From CAWJMD01 sp963843835 (lineage in GTDB: Bacteria; Actinomycetota; Actinomycetes; Actinomycetales; CAWJMD01), in the NCBI GenBank assembly GCA_963843835.1, contig CAWJMD010000008.1, forward strand, positions 558,001 through 622,000: DNA of 64,000 bases. The letters are read 5' to 3'. The notes below the pieces were generated by a model, which did no database searches, was not told where the DNA came from, and worked only from the letters and a program-made list of their open reading frames with translations. The position numbers were made by a program, and so were the translations under genes. Positions 54,685-63,506 of this stretch are shown in pieces; positions within the stretch are counted from its first letter, which is position 1; every line of letters starts with the position of its first letter.

Positions 54685-55655
54685 CCCTGGAGGACGGCGT
54701 CCTCCTGGACCACTGCGCCACGGTCCGTCGACCGCCCGGTGCGCCGCCGCATCGAGGTGAGCAGGAGGACGAGGCTGACGACGAGCAGCTCGGCGCCGAG
54801 CATGTGGGCCAGCACCAGCGCCTCGGGAAGGTCGGTGAGGTACTGCACGACGCCGACCAGGCCCTGCGCCAGGGCGACGAGGAGCACGAGCCGCGCCCGG
54901 TTCCGGACCCGCTGCGGTGCGTCGAGGGCCCAGAGGGCGACCAGCAGGCCACCGAGCAGACCGAGGAAGAGCATCACGGAGTCGGCGTGCAGCCAGCTGA
55001 TCGAGCGGGGATCGAGGGCGAAGCGCGCCGGGGTCTCGGCGTCGCCGGAGTGCGGGCCGGAGCCCGTCACGACGGTGCCCAGCACCAGGACCACGGCGGC
55101 CACGGCGGTGAGCGCGACCGCGAGCCCCCTGACCTCCCGGCGGACGACGGGCACGGCGGGGCCGTCCGGCTCGCCCACCCGCTCGACGAGCAGCACCGAC
55201 ACGGCGACCAGCAGCATCGAGACGAGGAAGTGCGCAGACACCGTGACCGGGTGCAGCTCGGTCAGCACGGTGACCCCGCCCAGCACGGCCTGCCCGACGG
55301 TGAGCGCCAGCGGGGCGGCTCCGAGCAGGAGCAGGCGCCGGTCGCGTCCTGCCCGGACCAGCAGGACGGTGACGACGAGGGCCGCCAGCGCGGTCAGGCC
55401 CACGACTCCGGTCAGCGTGCGGTTGCCGAACTCGATGTACTTGTGGAACCCCTCCGCCTGCTCCTGGACGGGGACGTACGACCCGGGGACGCACTCCGGC
55501 CACGTCGGGCACCCGAGCCCGGACCCGGTCAGCCGCACCAGGCCGCCGGTGACGACGATCACCATCTGCGCCGCCACGTTGGCGAGCAGCAGGGCCCTCA
55601 TCCAGGGAGCGGGTGCGGGTGCTGCTGCTGGTGCGAGGCGAGGGGCGGGGGGCAC
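54681..55655 (-). CDS. ctaA: Heme A synthase
   Basis: The product is 324 aa, with about eight membrane helices. It oxidises heme O to heme A. It has VVTGGLVRLTGSGLGCPTWP, the Cys pair CPTWPEC, EFGNRTLTGVVGL, LHPVTVSAHFLVSM, WLHADSVMLFL and LVLAHMLGAELLV, giving the conserved heme-binding His. GTG 55655 has TACGCT exactly 6 nt upstream. It is 44 bp after the ABC permease gene but has its own promoter. Confidence 0.95.
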   Translation of the reverse strand: MPPAPRLAPAAAPAPAPWMRALLLANVAAQMVIVVTGGLVRLTGSGLGCPTWPECVPGSYVPVQEQAEGFHKYIEFGNRTLTGVVGLTALAALVVTVLLVRAGRDRRLLLLGAAPLALTVGQAVLGGVTVLTELHPVTVSAHFLVSMLLVAVSVLLVERVGEPDGPAVPVVRREVRGLAVALTAVAAVVLVLGTVVTGSGPHSGDAETPARFALDPRSISWLHADSVMLFLGLLGGLLVALWALDAPQRVRNRARLVLLVALAQGLVGVVQYLTDLPEALVLAHMLGAELLVVSLVLLLTSMRRRTGRSTDRGAVVQEDAVLQG

Positions 55656-55661
55656 GGGTCA

Positions 55662-55667
55662 AGCGTA
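55662..55667 (-). promoter_or_regulatory. -10 box (TACGCT), leaderless ctaA promoter
   Basis: TANNNT ends 6 nt before GTG 55655. Confidence 0.55.
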
Positions 55668-55699
55668 GGAGCGGGCCGGTCCGTCGGGTCAGCCGGGAG

Positions 55700-56497
55700 T
55701 CAGTCCCAGCGGAACCAGCGTCGCGCGGCGGCCACCGCGACCGCCGCCCAGACCAGCAGCACGAGCAGGTCGGCGACGGGGAGACCGCCCTCGAGGAGCG
55801 CGACGCGCAGCCCGTCCCCGAGCGCGCCGGACGGGGTCCACGGCAGCACCGCGTGCAGCCCGGCAGGGGCGCGCTCGGTAGGCAGCAGCACACCACCGGC
55901 GGCGACCAGCAGCACCCACGCGAGGTTCGCCACCGCGAGGACGCCCTCGGCGCGCACGGTCCCGCCGAGCAGCAGGCCCAGCGCGACGAACACGACCGTG
56001 CCAAGCAGGCCCACGACCAGCGCGGCCGGTACGCCGGACCACGCCGGCGCCCACCCGAGCGCGAGGGCGACCGAACCGAGGACGAGCAGCTGGACCACCT
56101 GCACGACCAGCACCCCGAGCACGCGACCGGCCACCAGTCCGGACCGTCCGAGCGGTGTCGTGCCCATCAGCCTCAGCACCCCGTGCCGGCGGTCGAAGGC
56201 GGTGGCGATCGCCTGCCCGGTGAACGCCGTCGACAGGACGGCCACGGCCAGCACGCCCGGGGCCACCACGTCGACGCGCGACGCACCAGGTGGCAGCGCC
56301 AGCGGGATGAGGCTGCTGCGGGACAGACCGACGAGTGCCACGAGGGGAAGGAGCACGGTCAGCAGCAGCTGCTCGCCGTTCCGCAGCACGGCCAGCGCCT
56401 CCCACCGGGCCTGCGCGAGCACGCGGGCCGTCGCCGGTGCGGCACCTGCGTGGCTACGCGGTCCGGCGCCCGTGCCGCGTACCCCGTCCGCGGTCAC
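55700..56497 (-). CDS. ABC-2 type exporter permease
   Basis: The product is 265 aa from GTG 56497, overlapping the ATPase stop (GTGA). It has six hydrophobic segments (LLLTVLLPLVALVGLS, GVLAVAVLSTAFTGQAI, GVLVVQVVQLLVLGSVAL and others) and FDRRHGVLRLMGTTPLGRS, a loop typical of ABC-2 permeases. The substrate is unknown; the pair is commonly found between ctaA and sufR in actinobacteria, where a heme or lipid link has been suggested only by position. Confidence 0.88.
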   Translation of the reverse strand: MTADGVRGTGAGPRSHAGAAPATARVLAQARWEALAVLRNGEQLLLTVLLPLVALVGLSRSSLIPLALPPGASRVDVVAPGVLAVAVLSTAFTGQAIATAFDRRHGVLRLMGTTPLGRSGLVAGRVLGVLVVQVVQLLVLGSVALALGWAPAWSGVPAALVVGLLGTVVFVALGLLLGGTVRAEGVLAVANLAWVLLVAAGGVLLPTERAPAGLHAVLPWTPSGALGDGLRVALLEGGLPVADLLVLLVWAAVAVAAARRWFRWD

Positions 56498-57417
56498 CGC
56501 AGGTCCCGTCCGGTCAGGGTCAGGAACACGTCCTCCAGGGACGGCGCGCGCACGTCGAGACGCTCCGGCATCACCTGCTGCGCGGCGCACCAGGAGGCCA
56601 CGGTGGCCAGCACCGAGGGGCCGACGTCGCCGGTGACCAGGTAGCGACCGGGCGCCTCCGCGCTGAGGACGACGGACTCCGGCAGGGCGAGGCGCAGTCC
56701 ACCGAGGTCGAGACCGGCCGGCGCGGTGAAACGCACCGTGGAGGGCCGCCCGGCGGTCAGGTCCTCGGGCGAGCCGTCGGCCACCACCCGGCCGTGGTCG
56801 ACGATGACGACGTGCCGGGCGGCGCGTGAGGCCTCGTCGAGGTCGTGGGTCGTCAGGACCACGGCCACACCGTCCGAGCAGAGGTCGGCCAGCACGTCAC
56901 GGACGACGAGGCGGGCCTGCGGGTCGAGTCCGGCGGTCGGTTCGTCGAGGAACACCAGCCGCGGCCGGCCGACCAGCGCCGCCGCCAGGGCGACCCGCTG
57001 CCGCTGCCCACCCGAGAGCCGGCGCACCGACGTCCCGGCGAACGAGGTGAGGCCCAGGCGCTCGGCCAGCGAGTCGACGTCGGCGGGGGCCGCGTGCAGG
57101 CGGGCCAGGTGCCGCAGGAGGGCGAGCGGGCGGGCCGCGGTCGGCAGGCCACCGTCCTGGAGCATGACGCCGACCGCGGAGCGGAGGTCGCAGGAGCGGC
57201 CCGGGTCCTCCCCGAGCACTCGCACGCTGCCGCCGTCCACGGACCGCAGGCCCACGGCGCACTCGACCAACGTCGTCTTGCCGGCGCCGTTGGGGCCGAG
57301 CAGGGCAGTCACCTGACCGGCCTGCGCGGTGAGGGTCACTCCGTCGAGCGCGGGAGCGGTCGCGCCGCGGTAGGACTTCACCAGCTCGTGGACCTCGAGA
57401 GCTGGGACGCCGGTCAC
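56494..57417 (-). CDS. ABC transporter ATP-binding protein
   Basis: The product is 307 aa. Walker A LLGPNGAGKTT, signature RRLSGGQRQRVAL, Walker B LVFLDEPTAGLD and switch TTHDLDEA are all intact. The C-terminal extension (APSLEDVFLTLTG) fits the drug/lipid exporter ATPases that pair with ABC-2 permeases. GTG 57417 is supported by TATCCT 6 nt upstream. Divergent from sufR. Confidence 0.92.
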   Translation of the reverse strand: MTGVPALEVHELVKSYRGATAPALDGVTLTAQAGQVTALLGPNGAGKTTLVECAVGLRSVDGGSVRVLGEDPGRSCDLRSAVGVMLQDGGLPTAARPLALLRHLARLHAAPADVDSLAERLGLTSFAGTSVRRLSGGQRQRVALAAALVGRPRLVFLDEPTAGLDPQARLVVRDVLADLCSDGVAVVLTTHDLDEASRAARHVVIVDHGRVVADGSPEDLTAGRPSTVRFTAPAGLDLGGLRLALPESVVLSAEAPGRYLVTGDVGPSVLATVASWCAAQQVMPERLDVRAPSLEDVFLTLTGRDLR

Positions 57418-57423
57418 TCCCTG

Positions 57424-57429
57424 AGGATA
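57424..57429 (-). promoter_or_regulatory. -10 box (TATCCT), leaderless ABC operon promoter
   Basis: TANNNT ends 6 nt before GTG 57417. Confidence 0.6.
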
Positions 57430-57453
57430 GAGACCGCCCAGCCGACCTCCCCC

Positions 57454-57506
57454 ACTGGTCGGAGATGGCGCGACACGCCCGGCGAGTTGCACCACTTCCG
57501 ACCAGT
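57454..57506. promoter_or_regulatory. Spaced 10 bp inverted repeat in the ABC/sufR divergent region
   Basis: ACTGGTCGGA (57454-57463) and its exact complement TCCGACCAGT (57497-57506) are 33 bp apart, about four helical turns centre to centre. They sit between the two divergent promoters and may be paired operator half-sites, for example for SufR. Confidence 0.45.
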
Positions 57507-57513
57507 CGGCGGA

Positions 57514-57537
57514 GGAGTTAGGTCACCCTGGGTGGTC
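57514..57537. promoter_or_regulatory. Imperfect inverted repeat upstream of sufR
   Basis: GGTCACCC-T-GGGTGGTC at 57521-57537 is a near-palindrome preceded by TTAG. The left part recalls an iron box (TTAGGT), but the right half does not match. It overlaps the expected -35 region and could be a SufR site. Confidence 0.3.
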
Positions 57538-57555
57538 TGCGTGGCTGAATTACCT

Positions 57556-57561
57556 CACAAT
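57556..57561 (+). promoter_or_regulatory. -10-like box (CACAAT), leaderless suf promoter
   Basis: NANNNT ends 6 nt before the sufR GTG at 57568, supporting that start over ATG 57583. Confidence 0.45.
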
Positions 57562-57567
57562 GGTGTT

Positions 57568-58332
57568 GTGGAATCCAGTCAGATGCTCCCTGCGTCCGGG
57601 ACGGCCGAGGCCGGCACCCGGGCGAGGGTCGCGCGCCTCGTCGGCGAGGAGGGCCCCATCACGGTGGCCTGCCTCGCGGACCGGCTGGGCGTCACCACCG
57701 CCGCGGTACGACGGCACCTCGACGCGATGCTCGCGGACGGGCTGGTCGAAGCCCGCGAGATGGCCCTCAGCGCCCGGCGCGGACGCGGACGTCCCGCCAA
57801 GGCGTTCGTGCTGACCGACGCGGGCCACTCGTCGCTGTCCAACTCGTACGACGACCTCGCGGTGCAGGCGCTCGAGTTCCTGGCCGAGGAGCACGGACGC
57901 GGGGCCGTCGAGGCCTTCGCGAACCGCCGCTTCGCAGACCTGGAGGCGCGTCTCGCGCCGCGGGTCGACGCGGCCGGCGAGGACCCGTCCGCACGCGCCA
58001 CGGCCCTGGCCGCGGCGCTGCACGAGGAGGGGTTCGCCGCGAGCAGCCGCCCGATCGGGGAGGGCACCCCGGCGCAGGCGGTCCAGCTGTGCCAGGGTCA
58101 TTGCCCGGTGCAGCACGCCGCCGAGCGCTTCCCCGAGCTGTGCGACGCGGAGACCAGGACGTTCTCGCGCCTCCTCGGTGTCGACGTGAGAAGGCTGGCC
58201 ACGCTGGCCCACGGCGCCCACGTGTGCACCACGCACGTCCCGACCGGGCAGCTCACCGCCGAGCAGCCCGCGCCCCAGAACCCGCACGACCTGACAGAAG
58301 ACCGCACGTCCGCCTCCGGAAGGACCGCCTGA
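57568..58332 (+). CDS. sufR: Fe-S cluster-sensing repressor SufR
   Basis: The product is 254 aa. The N-terminal winged HTH (ITVACLADRLGVTTAAVRRHL, RRGRGRPAKAF) is of the DeoR/ArsR-like type. C-terminal cysteines C175, C179 and C192 (CQGHC, FPELC) match the [4Fe-4S] ligands of SufR. When the cluster is present, SufR represses the suf operon. The stop overlaps the sufB ATG by 1 bp, so it is the first gene of the operon and probably autoregulates. Confidence 0.93.
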   Translation: MESSQMLPASGTAEAGTRARVARLVGEEGPITVACLADRLGVTTAAVRRHLDAMLADGLVEAREMALSARRGRGRPAKAFVLTDAGHSSLSNSYDDLAVQALEFLAEEHGRGAVEAFANRRFADLEARLAPRVDAAGEDPSARATALAAALHEEGFAASSRPIGEGTPAQAVQLCQGHCPVQHAAERFPELCDAETRTFSRLLGVDVRRLATLAHGAHVCTTHVPTGQLTAEQPAPQNPHDLTEDRTSASGRTA

Positions 58333-59777
58333 TGAGCACTCCGACCACCAGCACGTTCACCTCGGACATCGAGGCCCGTAACCCCGAGCTGGCCGGCCTG
58401 GGGACCTACGAGTACGGCTGGGCCGACTCCGACGCCGCGGGCACGAACGCGCGCCGCGGTCTGAGCGAGGACGTCGTCCGGGACATCTCGAACCGCAAGG
58501 ACGAGCCGGAGTGGATGCTCAAGACGCGGCTGAGGTCCCTGCGGCTGTTCGGCAAGAAGCCGATGCCGACCTGGGGCAGCGACCTGTCGGGCATCGACTT
58601 CGACAACATCAAGTACTTCGTGAAGTCCACCGAGAAGCAGGCGACCTCGTGGGAGGACCTGCCGGACGACATCAAGAACACGTACGACCGCCTGGGCATC
58701 CCCGAGGCCGAGAAGCAGCGTCTGGTCGCCGGTGTCGCCGCGCAGTACGAGAGCGAGGTCGTCTACCACCAGATCCGTGAGGACCTGGAGCAGAAGGGCG
58801 TCATCTTCGTCGACACCGACACCGGTCTGCGCGAGTACCCGGAGCTCTTCAAGGAGTACTTCGGCACGGTCATCCCGCCCGGCGACAACAAGTTCGCGTC
58901 GCTGAACACGGCGGTGTGGTCCGGCGGCTCGTTCATCTACGTGCCCAAGGGCGTCCACGTCGACATCCCGCTCCAGGCCTACTTCCGGATCAACACCGAG
59001 AACATGGGCCAGTTCGAGCGCACCCTGATCATCGCGGACGAGGACTCGTACATCCACTACGTCGAGGGGTGCACCGCACCGATCTACAAGTCCGACTCGC
59101 TGCACTCCGCGGTCGTCGAGATCGTCGTCAAGAAGGGCGCCCGCGTCCGGTACACGACCATCCAGAACTGGTCGAACAACGTCTACAACCTGGTCACCAA
59201 GCGGGCGACCGCCGAGGCCGGCGCGACGATGGAGTGGGTCGACGGCAACATCGGCTCGAAGGTCACCATGAAGTACCCGGCGATCTACCTGATGGGCGAG
59301 CACGCCAAGGGCGAGACCCTCTCGGTCGCGTTCGCGGGCGACGGCCAGCACCAGGACGCGGGCGCGAAGATGGTGCACGCGGCGCCCAACACCTCGTCCT
59401 CGATCATCTCGAAGTCGGTGGCCCGCGGTGGTGGCCGCACGTCGTACCGCGGTCTCGTGCAGGTGCTCGAGGGCGCCCATCACTCGGCCTCGACGGTGCG
59501 CTGCGACGCACTGCTGGTCGACAACATCTCGCGCTCCGACACCTACCCCTACGTCGACGTCCGCGAGGACGACGTGTCGATGGGGCACGAGGCAACGGTG
59601 TCCAAGGTCAGCGAGGACCAGCTCTTCTACCTGATGTCCCGCGGCATGAGCGAGGACGAGGCCATGGCGATGATCGTGCGCGGCTTCATCGAGCCGATCG
59701 CCCGCGAGCTGCCGATGGAGTACGCCCTCGAGCTGAACCGCCTGATCGAGCTGCAGATGGAGGGTGCGGTCGGCTGA
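58332..59777 (+). CDS. sufB: Fe-S scaffold protein SufB
   Basis: The product is 481 aa. It is the core scaffold with SufC and SufD on which clusters are built. Diagnostic parts: YEYGWADSD, WMLKTRLRSLRLF, SLNTAVWSGGSFIYVPKGV, HYVEGCTAPIY (conserved Cys) and RGFIEPIARELPMEYALELN. The ATG overlaps the sufR stop by 1 bp. Complete, no intein. Confidence 0.98.
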   Translation: MSTPTTSTFTSDIEARNPELAGLGTYEYGWADSDAAGTNARRGLSEDVVRDISNRKDEPEWMLKTRLRSLRLFGKKPMPTWGSDLSGIDFDNIKYFVKSTEKQATSWEDLPDDIKNTYDRLGIPEAEKQRLVAGVAAQYESEVVYHQIREDLEQKGVIFVDTDTGLREYPELFKEYFGTVIPPGDNKFASLNTAVWSGGSFIYVPKGVHVDIPLQAYFRINTENMGQFERTLIIADEDSYIHYVEGCTAPIYKSDSLHSAVVEIVVKKGARVRYTTIQNWSNNVYNLVTKRATAEAGATMEWVDGNIGSKVTMKYPAIYLMGEHAKGETLSVAFAGDGQHQDAGAKMVHAAPNTSSSIISKSVARGGGRTSYRGLVQVLEGAHHSASTVRCDALLVDNISRSDTYPYVDVREDDVSMGHEATVSKVSEDQLFYLMSRGMSEDEAMAMIVRGFIEPIARELPMEYALELNRLIELQMEGAVG

Positions 59778-59813
59778 CCGCACGCCCTTCACCGTCCAAC
59801 CCGAAACGCCTGT

Positions 59814-59819
59814 AGGAGA
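59814..59819 (+). promoter_or_regulatory. Strong RBS (AGGAGA) before an ATC codon
   Basis: Lies 5 nt before ATC 59825, which starts the family-like IATETVQHGL of SufD. No ATG, GTG or TTG is at proper distance from this RBS in that frame. Confidence 0.6.
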
Positions 59820-59824
59820 ACACC

Positions 59825-61081
59825 ATCGCTACCGAGACAGTCCAGCACGGCCTGGTGGAGCACTCGCACGGGCCGGGCTCCCCGGTCCCGCAGCAGTCGC
59901 GAGCCGAGCGGCCGACCTCGTTCCACGTGGCCGACTTCCCGCGCCCGACCGGCCGTGAGGAGGAGTGGCGCTTCACCCCCATCGACCTGCTCGACGAGCT
60001 GCTCGAGGACAAGGCCGCCGACAAGGCGGGCACGGTCGAGTACGACCTGACCTCCTCGGACGGCGTCGTCGTGGGCACCATCGGCCGCGGCGAGGCCCCG
60101 CGCGGTACGGCGCTGGTGCCCGCCGACCGTGCCGCCGCGCTGGGCTCGCAGTACGTCGACGACGCCCTTCGGGTCCAGATCCCTGCGGACGCGCAGCTCG
60201 AGGAGCCCGTGCGGCTCACGGTGCGCGGCCTCGGTGGCGTGAGCCAGGCCCACTACGTGGTCGAGGCCGGCCGGCACTCCAAGGCCATCGTCGTCGTCGA
60301 CCACGTCGGATCCGGGCAGCACACCGGCAACCTCGAGGTGGTCGTCGGCGACGGCGCCGACCTCACTGTGGTGAGCCTGCAGCGGTGGGACGACGACGCC
60401 GTCCACCTCGGACAGCACGACGCCCTGGTCGGTCGCGACGCGCGCTACAAGCACGTGGCGGTGTCTCTCGGCGGCCGTGTCGTGCGGCTCAACGTGAACG
60501 CCCGCTACGCCGGTCCCGGCGGCCACGCGAACCTGCTCGGCCTGTACTTCGCCGACGCGGGCCAGCACCTCGAGCACCGGTCGTTCGTCGACCACGACGC
60601 ACCGCACTGCACCAGCAACGTGACCTACAAGGGCGCCCTCCAGGGCGACACGGCCCACACCGTCTGGGTCGGCGACGTGCTGATCCGCGCGGTCGCCGAG
60701 GGCACGGACACGTTCGAGCTCAACCGCAACCTGGTGCTCACGGACGGCGCGCGCGCCGACTCCGTGCCGAACCTGGAGATCGAGACCGGCGAGATCGTGG
60801 GCGCCGGCCACGCGTCGGCGACCGGTCGTTTCGACGACGAGCAGCTGTTCTACCTGCAGGCGCGGGGCATCCCGGAGGAGCAGGCGCGCCGCCTGGTCGT
60901 TCGCGGGTTCTTCGCGGACATCCTCGCCCAGATCGGCGTCCCCGCGATCGCCGAGCAGATGATGGGCGCCATCGACGACGAGCTCGCGCTGCACATGGGC
61001 CCGGCGTCCGACACCGTCACCGCCGCGGTCGACGGAGTCGTCTCCGAGGTGGGTGCCACCGCCGGCTCGGACGCCTCGTGA
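59825..61081 (+). CDS. sufD: Fe-S assembly protein SufD
   Basis: The product is 418 aa if it starts at ATC 59825; the first conventional start is GTG 59855, which has no RBS. Residues ATETVQHGLVEHSHGPG before that GTG look like the normal SufD N-terminus. Further features: PTGREEEWRFTPIDLL, HLEHRSFVDHDAPHCTSNVTYKG, NRNLVLTDGARADSVPNLEI and LFYLQARGIPEEQAR. SufD pairs with SufB as part of the SufBC2D complex. An ATG-to-ATC change, a true rare start or a base-call error are all possible. Confidence 0.93.
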   Translation: MATETVQHGLVEHSHGPGSPVPQQSRAERPTSFHVADFPRPTGREEEWRFTPIDLLDELLEDKAADKAGTVEYDLTSSDGVVVGTIGRGEAPRGTALVPADRAAALGSQYVDDALRVQIPADAQLEEPVRLTVRGLGGVSQAHYVVEAGRHSKAIVVVDHVGSGQHTGNLEVVVGDGADLTVVSLQRWDDDAVHLGQHDALVGRDARYKHVAVSLGGRVVRLNVNARYAGPGGHANLLGLYFADAGQHLEHRSFVDHDAPHCTSNVTYKGALQGDTAHTVWVGDVLIRAVAEGTDTFELNRNLVLTDGARADSVPNLEIETGEIVGAGHASATGRFDDEQLFYLQARGIPEEQARRLVVRGFFADILAQIGVPAIAEQMMGAIDDELALHMGPASDTVTAAVDGVVSEVGATAGSDAS

Positions 61082-61404
61082 GCATGGTGCGCGCGTGCTC
61101 GCTGGACGACCTCGGTGAGGACGGCCTTTTCGGCACCGAGATCGACGGTGAGCCGGTGGTGGTCGTCCGCGACGAGGACGGCGACCTGCACGCCGTCAAC
61201 AACGTCTGCTCGCACCAGTACGTGCTGCTGTCGGAGGGCGAGGTGGACGGCTGCACGATCGAGTGCTGGCTGCACGGCTCGCGCTTCGACCTGCGGACCG
61301 GCAAGCCCTCCGGGCCGCCGGCGACCGCCCCGATCGATGTCTACCCACTGACCGTGGAGGGCGACGACGTCCTCGTCGACGTCACCGCCCCGAAGGAGAA
61401 CTGA
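61078..61404 (+). CDS. Rieske-type ferredoxin in the suf operon
   Basis: The product is 108 aa from GTG 61078, overlapping the sufD stop (GTGA); ATG 61084 is possible. Cluster ligands CSHQ and CWLHG fit a Rieske [2Fe-2S] ferredoxin of the dioxygenase type. It has no signal or membrane part, so it is cytosolic. This gene is regularly found between sufD and sufC in many actinobacteria; it probably supplies electrons for cluster building or release, though this is not proven. Confidence 0.92.
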   Translation: MSMVRACSLDDLGEDGLFGTEIDGEPVVVVRDEDGDLHAVNNVCSHQYVLLSEGEVDGCTIECWLHGSRFDLRTGKPSGPPATAPIDVYPLTVEGDDVLVDVTAPKEN

Positions 61405-61410
61405 ACGCAC

Positions 61411-62178
61411 ATGGCCACTCTCGAGATCCGCAACCTGCACGTGAGCGTCGCTGTTGAGGGCGACACCACCAAGGAGATCCTGCGCGGCGTCGACCTGACC
61501 GTGAAGCAGGGCGAGACGCACGCGATCATGGGGCCGAACGGCTCCGGCAAGTCCACGCTCGCCTACTCCGTGGCGGGTCACCCCAAGTACCAGATCACCG
61601 AGGGCACAGTCACTCTCGACGGCGAGGACGTCCTCGCGATGAGCGTGGACGAGCGTGCCCGCGCCGGCCTGTTCCTCGCGATGCAGTACCCGGTCGAGAT
61701 CCCCGGCGTCACGGTGTCGAACTTCCTGCGCACCGCGAAGACCGCCATCGACGGCGAGGCGCCCAGCCTGCGGCACTGGATCAAGGACGTCCGTACCGCG
61801 ATGGACGCGCTGAGGATCGACCCCGTGTTCGCCGAGCGCAACGTCAACGAGGGCTTCTCCGGTGGCGAGAAGAAGCGCCATGAGATCCTCCAGATGGAGC
61901 TGCTCAACCCGAAGATCGCGATCCTCGACGAGACCGACTCCGGGCTCGACGTCGACGCACTCAAGGTCGTCTCCGAGGGCGTCAACCGCGTTCGCGAGGG
62001 TGGCGAGATCGGCGTCCTGCTGATCACGCACTACACGCGCATCCTGCGGTACATCAAGCCCGACTTCGTGCACGTCTTCATCGACGGCCGCATCGCCGAG
62101 AACGGCGGTCCCGAGCTGGCCGACGAGCTCGAGGAGAACGGCTACGACCGGTTCCTGACCGCGAACGCGAGCAGCTGA
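61411..62178 (+). CDS. sufC: Fe-S assembly ATPase SufC
   Basis: The product is 255 aa. It is an ABC-type ATPase that drives shape changes of SufB/SufD. Walker A IMGPNGSGKST, AMQYPVEIPGVTVSNFL, signature GFSGGEKKRHEILQM, Walker B AILDETDSGLDVDAL and LLITHYTRIL are intact. It starts 6 bp after the Rieske gene. Confidence 0.98.
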   Translation: MATLEIRNLHVSVAVEGDTTKEILRGVDLTVKQGETHAIMGPNGSGKSTLAYSVAGHPKYQITEGTVTLDGEDVLAMSVDERARAGLFLAMQYPVEIPGVTVSNFLRTAKTAIDGEAPSLRHWIKDVRTAMDALRIDPVFAERNVNEGFSGGEKKRHEILQMELLNPKIAILDETDSGLDVDALKVVSEGVNRVREGGEIGVLLITHYTRILRYIKPDFVHVFIDGRIAENGGPELADELEENGYDRFLTANASS

Positions 62179-62186
62179 CTCCGCTC

Positions 62187-63506
62187 ATGACGACGAGCCC
62201 CACCACCGGTGCCGCCGACGCAGTGCGCTCCGGTGGTGGGTTCGACGTCGCCCGTCTGCGGGCCGACTTCCCCATCCTCGGGCGGCTCCTCGCCGACGAG
62301 AAGCCGCTGGTCTACCTCGACAGCGCCAACACCTCGCAGAAGCCGCGGGCGGTGCTCGACGCCGTGTCCGAGCAGCTGGGGTGGCACAACGCGAACGTGG
62401 CCCGGGCCGTGCACCAGCTCGGCGCCGAGTCGACCGAGGCGTTCGAGGACGCCCGGCTCGACGTCGCCCGCTTCGTCGGTGCCACGCGCGCCGAGGAGGT
62501 CGTCTTCACCAAGAACGCCTCCGAGGCGCTGAACCTCGTCGCCCGTGTGCTCGGGGACGCGGGCGCCACGGGCCACCCACGCGGGGTGCGGGCCGGTGAC
62601 GAGATCGTCATCACCGAGCTGGAGCACCACTCGAACATCGTCCCGTGGCAACAGCTCGCGTCCCGTACCGGCGCCACGCTCCGATGGTTCCCCCTCACGG
62701 ACGAGGGCCGCCTCGACCTCGCGGGCGTCGACGAGCTGATCACCGAGCGCACCAAGGTCGTCTCGGTCGCGTGGGTGTCCAACGCTCTCGGGACGGTCAT
62801 CCCGGTGGCCGAGATCGCCCGCCGCGCGCACGAGGTCGGTGCCCTCGTCGTCGTCGACGCCTCACAGGCGGTGCCGCACCTGCCCGTTGACGTCGCCACG
62901 CTCGGCGCGGACCTCGTGGCCTTCACCGGTCACAAGATGTGCGGGCCCACCGGCATCGGCGTGCTCTGGGGTCGCTACGACCTGCTCGCCGAGCTGCCCC
63001 CGTTCCTGGGCGGCGGCGAGATGATCGAGACCGTGTCGATGTCAGGATCGACGTTCGCGGCCCCGCCGCACCGTTTCGAGGCCGGGACGCCGCCGATCGC
63101 GGAGGCCGTCGGCCTCGGCGCGGCCGTCCGCTACCTCGAGGGCGTAGGGATGGACGCCGTGGCCGCGCACGAGCAGCACCTCACCGCCCGCGCGCTGGAA
63201 GGGCTGGCCACGGTGCCGGGACTTCGGGTGATGGGCCCGACCGAGGTGCGCGCCGGCCTGCCCGTCGACCGCGGCGGCGCCATCAGCTTCACCCTCGCGG
63301 GGGTCCACCCCCACGACATCGCGCAGGTGCTCGACTCCCTGGGGATCGCGGTGCGGGCCGGCCACCACTGCGCCAAACCCGTCCACCAGCGCTTCGGGGT
63401 GCAGTCGAGCACGCGGATGTCCTCGTACCTGTACACCACGCCGGACGAGATCGACGCTCTCGTGGACGGCCTCAACCACGTCCGCCACTTCTTCGGGGTG
63501 GCGTGA
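62187..63506 (+). CDS. sufS: Cysteine desulfurase SufS
   Basis: The product is 439 aa. It is a PLP enzyme that takes sulfur from cysteine for clusters. PLP Lys is in FTGHKMCGPTGIGVLWG; YLDSANTSQKPRAVLD, ELEHHSNIVPWQ and RAGHHCAKPVHQRFGV (active Cys) are typical of the group II type. The start ATG is 8 bp after sufC. The stop overlaps sufU. Confidence 0.97.
   Translation: MTTSPTTGAADAVRSGGGFDVARLRADFPILGRLLADEKPLVYLDSANTSQKPRAVLDAVSEQLGWHNANVARAVHQLGAESTEAFEDARLDVARFVGATRAEEVVFTKNASEALNLVARVLGDAGATGHPRGVRAGDEIVITELEHHSNIVPWQQLASRTGATLRWFPLTDEGRLDLAGVDELITERTKVVSVAWVSNALGTVIPVAEIARRAHEVGALVVVDASQAVPHLPVDVATLGADLVAFTGHKMCGPTGIGVLWGRYDLLAELPPFLGGGEMIETVSMSGSTFAAPPHRFEAGTPPIAEAVGLGAAVRYLEGVGMDAVAAHEQHLTARALEGLATVPGLRVMGPTEVRAGLPVDRGGAISFTLAGVHPHDIAQVLDSLGIAVRAGHHCAKPVHQRFGVQSSTRMSSYLYTTPDEIDALVDGLNHVRHFFGVA

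Noticed and set aside
57516..57536. IdeR/DtxR iron box before sufR
   Set aside because: Left half TTAGGT fits but the right half does not; kept only as an imperfect repeat.
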